Shown here piece by piece: positions 49,570-60,572 of a stretch of DNA of 64,000 nt (the first letter of the stretch is position 1; each line of letters starts with the position of its first letter). The notes beneath the pieces were generated by a model. It did no database searches. It was not told the origin of the DNA and was given only the letters and a program-made list of their open reading frames with translations. Source of the DNA: Osmia lignaria lignaria (Eukaryota; Arthropoda; Insecta; Hymenoptera; Megachilidae); the NCBI RefSeq assembly GCF_051020975.1, contig NC_135039.1, positions 14,668,692 to 14,732,691 of the forward strand, read 5' to 3'. The translations under genes and the position numbers were made by a program.

Positions 49570-52500
49570 ATGGCATTTCCACTGAACGATCAGATTTATA
49601 CAAAATCTTTTACACCTAGAGAGTATCAAGTAAGTTAAAAGATTTTGTATGAGAATGTTATTTATCACACGTTGAATTAAAAATAATTGTTCTTACAGGT
49701 AGAGCTATTCTATGCTGCTAGAAATAAGAATATCATTGTTTGCCTAGGAAAAACTTATGAACAAACTTTCATTGTTATTAAATTAATTCAAGAATTTGCT
49801 GCGAACAATAGAAGGTAGTTTGAAACTATTTCATTTTTTAATATTATTAACTTCATTAAATGTTTTGTATATAAATTTAGGTTACTAAGTGAAGGAGGAA
49901 AACGATCATTATATATATTAACAGATGAAGAAAAATGTACTATAAAATCAAGTTATATACAACAGTTAACAGATTTAAAAGTATTACTATGCAGTACTTG
50001 TTCATCCGGTGAATTTGAAGAAACATTTGAGACTTCTCATGTAAGAAATATAAATGTTTTTACAAATCTTTTGTTATATATCATAACAGTATTTTTCATT
50101 TATATAATTTTTTTTAGGTGTTGGTTTTAACATCAGAAACATGTACAGAATTATTAGCAGAGAAAAAGATCTTACCCCATCAGATAAATCTAGTCATAGT
50201 TGATGAGTGCCATAAATTTATAAATGATAAGAAATTAAAATTTATTTTACAAACTTTTCTATCTTGTTCCAATGTTCCTAGAATTATTGGATTAGCTGTA
50301 CCATTATTTAATTTAACACAAGAAGCTGGGAGACTAGGATTAGAAATAGAAAAGGTAGAAGCTACATTTAAATGTGAAGTCGAAACAGCTAGTGATATAT
50401 TATCTATATTAAGGTAAATAATACATTTTTATATCTTTTAAATACACAATAGTAATTGTATTCATTATGATAATAATTAAACAGGTATAGTCCTAAGGCT
50501 AAAGAATATGTAGTGGAATATTCCAATGGTGAGAAAGGAGAATTGCACAGTACTATTAGAAATTATATATTACATGCCATTGAATTTTTACGCGATCATC
50601 GTCATGACCCAACAGAAATTTATAACGAAGAGTTTTACGAGGATATTCAGAAAATACCTGATCCTACAGAAAAACCTTTTGAAATGATGCAAGACTTTTT
50701 GCACATATTAGAAACTCTTGGTCCATGGTGTGCAGACCGTGCCGCACTTGCTCTTTTAATCTTAACCGAAAAATTGAAAATAAAAACCCCATATGAAAGG
50801 CATTATTTATTATTAAACATGGTTGCGTCAGTTTTTATTAAAATAAGAGCACTGTGCGATAACGCATTCGAAGCTTTATCTGAAAAAGAGAGGGTATATA
50901 AATACACTACACCGAAAGTCCATAGATTACTACAAATTTTGAAAACGTATACACCGTATTACACCAAGGATAACAATAATTCTCATAATAAAATAAATGG
51001 CGAAAATAGTTCTCAAAGATTAACTGTAAATAATAGAGAAAATTCTATTAGGGATAAATTTAATCAAACTAAGAAAGCTAATGAAGAGAATCATAAGAAA
51101 CCATTTAAATTTCAACGACATATGCGCGGAGCTACAGATCCGGATTTACTTTGCGGAGTAATTTTTGTAGATAAAGGATTTGTAGCAAAAGTTCTGTTTT
51201 ATTTATTGAACGAAATATCTGCGCACGATGAAGATTTAGAATTTTTATCGCCTCTTTACACGATTGAAAGAAATACTGATGATGTTAGTTATTCAAAAGA
51301 TTTAGAAATAGAGCACAAAAAGCAGGAAGAAGTTTTGAAAAAATTTAGAATACACGAATGTAATTTATTGATTTCAACTTCAATTTTAGAAGAAGGTTTG
51401 TTATCGACTGATTTTATTGTTAACAAAGTAATGAACTGTTTATAATATTTTATTTTTATTAGGTATAGATATTCCGAAATGTAACTTTGTAATGAGATAC
51501 GATTTTCCAAAAACTTACCAATCCTATGTACAGTGTAAAAGTCGAGCTAGAGCAATAGATGCCTTACACGTATTATTAGTACCAAAAGAAACGTCAAAGG
51601 AGTGCATATGGCAATTAGCACAATATCATTATATAGAAAAGGTACTAAATCATACTATAAAATATTTTTTCAACTACTTTAATTATGAATTATAGTAAAA
51701 TCTAATTGAAATGGATCTGATGCTTAATTAATGATTATAATGTCTACTCGATTTAATTTATTCATGACCTTCAGTGTGTACCAGTTTTAATATCAACCAT
51801 TTAATGTGGTTCATTACCTGTGTCCATCCCAGTCGAAAATTTTAATGGAAGAGCATCAATCTATTTTGTAGACTTTGTTAATAAAATGTTCTAATAACGA
51901 ACCATCTGAAGAAGAAGAAAATGTAGCAGACATGTACGCTGCTATGATACCACACTATAAACCACTCAGTGGAGATGATGCACCTAAAGTAACATTTAAT
52001 TCTGCTATATCATTGGTAAACAGGTAATATAAAGATTTCAAAAATTTTCTATTAAAATTTATAGCATAATTTGTTACTATAAAATTTTTGTTGTACAGGT
52101 ACTGTGCTAAATTACCTAGCGATACTTTTACAAGATTAACTCCAGAGTGGTCTATCGAACCGGTGATTGTAGACAATATGCCTATGTACATTTGTTCTTT
52201 GCGTTTACCTATAAATTCTCCAGTAAAGTATGCAGTATCGGTAAGTATTTCTTTTTCATATATCATTGTCTAGTGTTTTCGTGTTACATGTTCGTTTATA
52301 ATTTTATTTCAGTCATATCCTATGCCTAATAGAGCTATGGCAAGACGAATGGCTGCTTTGCAGTTATGCATCGATTTACACAGAAAAAATGAAATAGATG
52401 ATAATTTATTACCTATTGGAAAGGAGAATTTCAAAGCTAAACCAGAAGATGCCGAAGTACCTGCTTTACCAGATGAAATTAAAATAGACTTCTCTGAAGC

Positions 52501-55500
52501 TCGACCTGGAACAACTAAACGTAGACAATATTATTATAAAAAGGTTTGATCTATTAATAATGTAAAAGTAAGGTGGTAAAAACAAATCTTTCAAAAATAA
52601 TTATTTTATAATTTTAGACAGCAAACGCATTAACAGACTGTAGACCAATAGTTGGAGTTCCTTCTTATCTGTATCATATTAACATGGTTCTAAGTTGTCC
52701 CTTACCTGAAGAGCAGAATACTAGAGGTCGTCGAATATATCCTCCTGAAGAATCAGCTATTGGTTTTGGAATAATAACACTGAAAGAAATCCCTAAAGTA
52801 ATAAGTAAACCATGAAAAAAATACTTATACCAAATAACACGAATAATGCATTAAAGTAATGGATATTAATTTTTATTTCAGTTATGCCCATTTCCAATTT
52901 ATACTAGATCTGGAGAAGTTCATGTAAAATTGAAACTCAGTAAAAACATTGTTATTTTGAATGAAACACAAATAGAGAAAATTGCGACTTTCCTTAATTA
53001 TACTTTTACAAATGTACTGCGATTACAGCAATATTTAATGCTATTCGATCCTAATGCTTCTGAAAACTCATATATGATTGTACCTGTAAAATTAGGTAAT
53101 TGTGAAAACTTGTAATAATATTATTATTTGAATTATGTATATTAATTTACATTTCCAACAGACACGGATTCTGATGTCACTGTGGACTGGGAGTTTTTAG
53201 AATGTATATATAATAATCGAACTACAGTGCCAACTAAGGTTCCCGAAGAGGAAAGAAAAGATTTTAAATTTGATGCATTAAAGTATCATGATGCAGTAAT
53301 TATGCCTTGGTATAGGAATCAGGACCAACCTCAGGTATTTTCATAAAATTATCTTCAAGCACTCAAAGAACTGTTACAATCCTAAATGTAATTAATTTTT
53401 CATTTATTTTAGTATTTTTATGTTGCTGAAATTTGTACAAATTTAAATCCCAAGTCTTCTTTTCCTGGCCACGATTACAGTACTTTTGAAGAGTACTATT
53501 TTAAGAAATATGGAATACAAATACAAAATTTGGATCAACCTTTGTTAGATGTAGATCATACATCAGCTAGATTAAACTTTTTAACACCCAGGTAATATTA
53601 TAAATTCTTGGAAATATCATAGTATCACTACTATCATGTATTTTAAAAAATTCTCTTATAGATATGTTAATCGGAAAGGCGTTGCTTTGCCCACAAGTAG
53701 CGAAGAAACGAAACGAGCAAAACGAGAAAATTTAGAACAAAAGCAAATTCTTGTTGCTGAATTATGTGCTATTCATCCTTTTCCAGCATCATTGTGGAGA
53801 CAAGCAGTTTGTCTACCTTGTATTTTATATAGAATTAATGCCTTGTTACTTGCTAATCAAATACGATGTCAAGTTGCACAAATGATAAATTTAGGACAAG
53901 AAAATTTAGCTTCCGGTATGTACAAAGTAACAGGAATTATTTTTATGTCAGTATTAATATATAATATTAATTGTCTGTTCATAGATTTTGAATGGCCAGC
54001 ATTAGATTTTGGATGGAGTTTAGCTGAAGTTTTAAAAAAATCCAAAGAATCTGAAAAAGCGAAAATGGCTAAAAATGATACTACTCAACTAAATTCAGCA
54101 ATCAACACAATAGACAACAAATATCAAAATGAATCTGAGAAAAAAATAAATAATTTAAACAAGCTTGACATGGAAGATTTAATTGAAAAAGAATACGAAT
54201 TTCAAATGGAAAATGATAATATGACAGAAAAAGAGCTAGAAATATCAAATGACGAAGACGAATTAGAAATTGGCACTTGGTCGAATGACATGGCGATGAA
54301 TACTATTGATTGCGAAACAAATGACTTAAAGTCATTTCCTGTGACTGTTTTACCAAATAATTTTAACTGGAGTGATGTTCGATACGGTTCCCCTGCGTGT
54401 GAATCAGATTATGATGGATATGTATCGGATGATATCTATAGTGATGGATTTGTAGATAGTTCAGATGAGAGTGAAGATGAAAACAGAGGCTTACGCATTT
54501 CTTATATGGGAGAAAATGTTGCAGAGGCTGTAGAGGACGAGAAACAGATATCTAAACAAGAAATTAATAAAAAGATTTTGGATTTATTAGAGACTGAAAA
54601 AAATTTAGATACTTTATGGTCATATACAGACGAGCAGGAAGAATCTTTAATAGCAAAACACAGACAAACTCACTATGAATTTACTAAAATAAGGGAATGT
54701 GAAATAATGGAAAATGGATCTTTCATATCCTGTGATAAAGAGATTGTAATTAAAAGAAAGAATTCATTTAATTCACAGCTTGAAGACAATTCGTCAGATC
54801 ATAAATACAAAGTTCATGTACAAAGTATTGTTAACCTGTTTACCACAGAAGTATTAGATAATTACAACACCTTGCAACTAATAAAACAGAAATCAAATAA
54901 TTCCAAATTCACATATCACCCGAGTAATAACCTCTTTAGTTTTGATTTTCAACCAGAATTAGAAAATCATCCAGGACCAAGTCCCAGTTTAATCTTGCAA
55001 GCTTTAACGATGTCCAATGCAAATGACGGCATTAATTTAGAACGATTAGAAACTATTGGAGATTCTTTTTTAAAATATGCTATAACTACTTATTTGTATT
55101 GTACTTATGATAATATACACGAAGGGAAACTGAGTCATTTAAGATCCAAACAGGTATAAAAAATAATATATTACCTAGTTCTATTGCATATTTCTTTTTT
55201 TTAAATATAGTGAAATTGTTTTTAGGTGAGCAATTTGAATTTATACAGACTAGGAAGACAAAAAATGTTAGGCGAGAGTATGATAGCAACAAAATTTGAA
55301 CCCCATGATAACTGGTTACCACCTTGTTACTATGTTCCAAAGGAACTTGAACAAGCACTAATTGAATCTGGTATACCTTCTACCTTATGGAACCAAGCCG
55401 ACATTCCAACTTTGCAAGCTGTAAATCCAAACGAAATCACTCAGCTTGTTAGAGAAACAGAACAAAAATTGGGTATCATGAAAGATGAACTCGTTCGGAA

Positions 55501-57184
55501 TGAAGCTATGCTTTCAAACAGTCTGGATAACTTGCGTTGTTTCATACCGTACAATTTGATTACTCAACATAGCATTCCTGATAAAAGTATCGCAGATTGT
55601 GTCGAGGCATTAATTGGAGCCTACTTGATTGCCTGTGGTCCTAGAGGTGCATTATTGTTTATGGCTTGGTTAGGGATTCATGTATTACCTGTGGAGGAAG
55701 TTGGCATTGTACAAGAAACTGAACCAGAAGAAAGAATTCCTGGTAGTACGCCATATGTAAAAGGAACGAATGAGAAGGGTGAAACAACGTGGGCACAGGT
55801 AAATAAATAATTACAAATAAATCTTACAGTCAAGTTTAATTTTAAATAACAAGGAACATTTATAATTATAGATTCGTTACGGAAAATTGGAAGAACCACA
55901 GAATCCCTTACTTCGATACATCCCTGATCCAGAACAAGAGTTGCAAATGATGCTCGATGGATATGAAGAATTAGAAAAAAGTATAGGATATAAATTTAAC
56001 GATATTAGTTACTTGTTGCAAGCATTTACTCATGCATCATATCAACCTAATAAATTGACAGACTGTTATCAACGGTTAGAATTTCTTGGAGATGCAGTTT
56101 TAGGTAAGAAACTATATTAAATTGTTTTATTATATTGTGTATAAAATATAATCCGATAATTTGTTATTTTAGATTATTTAATAACAAGGCATTTATATGA
56201 AGATGCTCGACAACATTCTCCAGGTGCTTTGACAGATCTACGATCAGCTTTAGTTAATAATACTATATTCGCTTCTCTAGCAGTTAGATGTGGATTTCAC
56301 AAATATTTTCGACATCTATCTCCGGGCTTAAGCGTTGTTATAAATCGTTTTGTTAGAATTCAGGAAGAAAACGGACATTCCATTAGTGAGGAGGTAAAAA
56401 GTTTATTTCAAACAATACAGAGTTTAGTGAATCCAAAGGAAATGCAAAATAAATAACATGTATTTGTCATAATGAAGTATTTAATCTTACAGACCGATAA
56501 AGCAATCATTCGCTTAAAATAAATTAGATAAACATTGGAAACTATCATTTGTGAGATTATATATTTAATTAGGGTGCAAAGAAATAATTAAAATCAGTAT
56601 ACAACCCCTTATTTTGCATTTCTTTTCAATCTATCCATGTATATATTTAATTTTGTATATTTTTCTTAGTATTATTTAATTGGAGAAGAAAAATGCGAAG
56701 AGGCAGAAGATGTAGAAGTACCAAAGGCATTGGGTGATGTTTTTGAATCACTAGCTGGTGCAATTTATTTAGACAGTGGAATGTCTTTGGATGCGGTATG
56801 GAGTGTATATTATGTCATCATGAAAAATGAAATTGGTAATTACTTTTTATTTAATTTCTGCAGTATCGAGCAAAGTATGCTGCTCCAGTGAAAATTCTGT
56901 AAAAAACAAAATGATATCTACATTTTATTGTTTCAGAACAATTCAGTACTAATGTTCCTAAATCTCCAATTCGTGAATTATTGGAATTAGAGCCCGAAAC
57001 GGCTAAATTTGGCAAGCCAGAAAAATTGGCCGACGGACGTAGGGTTAGAGTTACAGTAGACGTTTTTGGCAAAGGATCCTTCAAAGGAATCGGAAGGAAT
57101 TACAGAATCGCAAAATGTACTGCAGCGAAATGTGCTCTGAAGAAATTAAAACAAATGCAAAATTATCCGAGAGATAAAGTATGA
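49570..57184 (+). CDS. Dcr-1: Dicer-1, microRNA-processing RNase III
   Basis: Cuts pre-miRNA hairpins to give miRNA duplexes in the cytoplasm. Exons: 49570-49629, 49699-49814, 49881-50040, 50118-50413, 50485-51395, 51463-51641, 51872-52023, 52099-52240, 52313-52543, 52618-52797, 52882-53095, 53162-53334, 53413-53591, 53662-53915, 53985-55153, 55226-55798, 55872-56103, 56173-56393, 56670-56835 and 56937-57184; 1951 residues, all phases agree. Domains: helicase-like N-terminus with a degenerate ATP-binding loop (CLGKT) but a DECH box (141-144) and a C-terminal helicase part (LEEGIDIPKCN, QCKSRARA); dimerisation domain (about 625-750); platform/PAZ (about 800-1000; YVNRKGVALPTSSEETKR follows); acidic insert; RNase IIIa (ERLETIGDSFLKYA); RNase IIIb (QRLEFLGDAVLDYL); and a C-terminal dsRBD (from about 1880). 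The conserved sequence marks it as Dcr-1, not Dcr-2. Intron 53916-53984 is 69 bp and open in frame. Confidence 0.97.
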
Positions 57185-57345
57185 CAACGCATGCATTATT
57201 AAAATAGGATTAGAATATAAATTTATCAGCGTCTACACATTTCTAACATTAACAATTTTCATATTTTCAACTTAATATAGAAACATAGGCTTATAAAATT
57301 GTGTTGAACAAAACATTGTTGTTAATACAATTACTAGAGTACAAT

Positions 57346-57457
57346 GAGTTGCATTGAACTTGTCGCAGTGAAGTTGGTCACGCATTCACTCACCGACGCG
57401 GCGTGAAGCGTTAGTGAATTTGTAGCCAACTTCACTGCGACAAGTTCAATGCAACTC
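57346..57457. repeat. 112-bp element with perfect 32-bp inverted arms
   Basis: 57346-57377 (starting GAGTTGCATTGAACTTGTCG) is the exact reverse complement of 57426-57457; a 48-bp loop lies between. It is either a MITE or a transcribable long hairpin. No clear target duplication is seen. Confidence 0.8.
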
Positions 57458-57645
57458 AGTGGTAAGTACATATGTCATTAAACTGTAAATATCTAAAACA
57501 ATAACGACACCATAAAAAGTACTTAAAAGTTAAAAAAACCATTTTAAATATTATATTGTAATGTATGTGATGTTCAGAGTTGAATGTGTTGCACACTTGA
57601 ATTAGTATGGTTAAGCCAAGTTGAACAGAAAGTAATGAATGCATG

Positions 57646-57715
57646 TTAACACTTACAGGACCGCATCTCAGAATTGAAACACGAGAAATCTCGTGAGCGG
57701 TTGTTTAAGTGTTAA
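57646..57715. mobile_element. 70-bp TTAA-ended MITE
   Basis: Ends TTAACACTTACAGGACCGC and, on the other strand, TTAACACTTAAACAACCGC. The layout and TTAA termini recall the elements at 9030 and 10135, though the interior differs. Confidence 0.6.
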
Positions 57716-58440
57716 TACAAACTACCAATAATTCTGTTGCTCAAAGTGGACTGTATAAAAGCTGGTGATGATTCCTGTTTGAAGGACTTCGGTATATACG
57801 ATTCAAGACTCTTCCGTTCGATTTTAGTTTGAATGCTGGTAATATCTCAATCAAGAAAAGGAATCAAAGTATACATTAGCATTTATGATGGAGTGCTGAC
57901 TGTGCTGTAAAGTAGATAAAGTCTGGGACAATACTAATGTACATTCGGGTGTAACATTGGCTTCTCTTAGTTCAGGGTAATTGTATTTGCCTCTGGTCTT
58001 AGGAGAATTGAACTTGGAACTTCCAGTCTTTGCACACAAAGATGGATAGTGGGACACTTCTTAATTAAGAAAAGCCTAAGGTGCAAATAACCATATGGCC
58101 TGATTTTTCTGAACCTGAGAGCAGCAAATTGCAATATACTTTAAAGAATAAATTAATTAATAAACCAATTATTAAATACACAGATTTTCGAAAGCTGTTT
58201 ATTGTACTATGTATAAATGTTACTTTTTACTATGTATAAATTAATGTGATATTGCAATCCCGAAAATACTTTTCTGAATTTAAACTATTGTTTCCCACTT
58301 AAAAAATAAATAAATCTTTTTATAGTAGCTCTTAGCTTGATATCGCTTTCTAAAAGTTATCTTTAGAAAACGATATCAATTACCAGGTCACACCACGTGG
58401 AGGTGGCTACGTTTGTGACCCACCCTAAAATCATAAGAAC

Positions 58441-59035
58441 GTGAAACCATTCAAAACAGACAACATAAAATAAAAATTTAAGCAATACAATCTTGAAATA
58501 GAAAATAAAATTAACATCCTAATATCAGAAACAATTGAGAAAATAATAATAATTTAACAATAAAATGCTGTAACGGAAAACATAATTATTAGAATTAGAT
58601 ATACAATAACGTGAAACCATTCAAAACAGACAACATAAAATAAAAATTTAAACAATACAATCTTGAAATAGAAAATAGAATTAACATCCTAATATCAGAA
58701 ACAATTGAGAAAATAACAATTCAACAACAAAATGCTGAAATAGAAAATAGAATTAACATCATAATTTCTGTAACAATTAACAAAATAACAATTCAACAAT
58801 AAAATGCTGAAATAGAAAATATAATTAACATCATAATTTCTGTAACAATTAACAAAATAACAATTCAACAATAAAATGCTGCAATAGAAAATATAATTAA
58901 CATCATAATTTCAGTAATAATTAAAAAATAATTCAACAATAAAATGCTGAAATAGAAAATATAATTAACATCATAATTTCGATTACAATTGAAATGAAAA
59001 ATGCCGACAACAGAAAATATAATTACCATTACAAT
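58441..59035. repeat. Minisatellite, 170-bp duplication grading into 72-bp units
   Basis: GTGAAACCATTCAAAACAGA occurs at 58441 and again at 58611 (170-bp period). From about 58717 a unit starting CAATTCAACAA recurs at 58717, 58789 and 58861 (exactly 72 bp) and again, shortened, near 58928. Each unit holds AAATAGAAAAT, then AATTAACATC and TAAAATGCTG. The 170-bp unit itself contains a diverged 72-bp-like segment. No open frame, and spacers are not unique, so it is not a CRISPR array. Confidence 0.85.
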
Positions 59036-60572
59036 CTCAGAGTATGTTTTAAATAAATAGAACAATTAAAATAAGAACATGAAATATAATTGATGTGCAA
59101 ATTAATAAGAAAAGAATAATTTATTTCAATAAAGCAATAAACAAAAAAAATAGGGGAAATAAAATCGCGAGTTGACCATTCAACGAGCTGGGTATTGAAT
59201 TCGTAAAATGTCGAGTTCAATATGTCCTGGACGGTATTATTTATACCGTTCAACGAAAAACACAAAAAATGAAAAAACAAATTAGCGAGCATAGTGACAG
59301 AATGACTGTCCATCCGAAGATGGAGAGCCATTAGTAGTTCCCCTCTTCTGGGCAAATTTTGCCGGGGCTCTTCAGCATATAGCCTCTTCTTTCTTCGGCA
59401 ATAGCCTCACAAAAATCACTCGCGAAAATTTTACGTTTGCTCAGACATTTGTAAAAACGTAACACGTAAACGAGCAATGATCCCTTGAATCGCTACTCGC
59501 ATACCTGCACAATTTTTGCAAATGTCTAAGCACAAAACACTTTTTAATTTCACTTCACTTCACTTCACTGCACTTTCACTTTAATACTTCATTTTTGTAA
59601 TCGGGTCTAGTACCACGACTACGACTTAAAAACTAATAAGGCTTGGCCTTGAAAAAATCAAGAGAGAATGCTAAATTAATTAATTGATAAATTAATTAAA
59701 TTGCATTTTCATCTTTTCTCTTGATTTTTGGTTTCCCAACCCCAGATACAAGCTTCTCACGTATTAGAGGAGAATACGAAGAGAAACATGAAAGCTTGCT
59801 CTGGCCCTGCCTACTTATAAACTAAACTCAATCACACCAGAAGTAAACTACCTGCCTGCCTATCGCTATATTTAAAAAAGGGCAAAAATCATTCTCACAA
59901 AAATTCACTCCACGGTTCTCATACAACCACCCGGGTGCAAAAATGCCTACACCTAGGGAGAACGTCCCGGGACGCCTCCGACACCCGAGTTCAATTCAAC
60001 TTTCACACTCTAATAAAATCATACCTTTTTGCTGAAATCGACTGACAAATAATAGTGAACATTATGCTAAAGTAATACATTTCATTTTCGTATTCTATTG
60101 AATTATCTAATGTAAAAATTTTTCAATTTATTCTTGATAAGTATTTTGTAATGTTATAGTAAGTTAAGATTGTTAATAAACGATACAAATCCCACATCCT
60201 AACCACACACACACATGTGGAACTTCTATCGTGGTTCACTATTGGTTCACTACTTTTGTCAGTCGCCAAAATGTACACTTAAAACTAAACCTTGTCCACC
60301 GCCCTCCACCCACGCGAGTACATCTAAGTACCCGAATGAGCTTTGGGCATAAAAATGAACAAGGCCAAAGGTATTTTCACCTACCAGTTTTCTTCATGTG
60401 TGCTGAAATGCCTAAGCTAAAACGTATCATTAGCAAAAACTAAAGATGATATTCTCACTTTATTAAAAGTAAGAATATCGGCGAAATTTCACGGCTCCGA
60501 TCTAGTATATGGGCTGGCCCCCACAGGGGGTTTTATTTTTAATAAAAGTGACTCGACTTTGCAAATATAAAA
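59036..60572. other. Non-coding region before the satellite array
   Basis: Mixed AT-rich and GC-richer blocks with no supported gene. A foldback has arms TCAGACATTTGTAAAAA (59441-59457) and TTTTTGCAAATGTCTAA (59513-59529). Another lies at about 59652-59730 (AAATCAAGAGA paired to TCTCTTGATTT). Directly before the array, GATATTCTCACTT pairs with AAGTAAGAATATC (60448-60480) and CCCCCACAGGGGG forms a small hairpin near 60520. A CACTT-type short run occurs at 59550-59580. Confidence 0.4.

Larger units (their letters stand above)
57185..58440. other. Region downstream of Dcr-1 with several foldbacks
   Basis: Dcr-1 3' UTR, then non-coding DNA. It holds perfect inverted repeats (57346-57457), a TTAA-ended MITE (57646-57715), and two adjacent small hairpins: 58337-58379 (TTGATATCG arms) and 58386-58420 (GGTCACA paired to TGTGACC around CCACGTGG). 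A 68-codon minus-strand frame at 57851-58057 is not recognisable. Confidence 0.4.

Noticed and set aside
57851..58057. 68-codon minus-strand frame
   Set aside because: Resembles no protein I know; no splice partners or codon bias to support it.
58717..58990. Possible CRISPR-like array
   Set aside because: The 72-bp units are repeats throughout, without unique spacers, and the DNA is eukaryotic. It is a minisatellite.
59029..59355. 108-codon minus-strand frame starting MPRRGELLMALHLRMDS
   Set aside because: Overlaps the minisatellite end and becomes low-complexity; no homology recognised.
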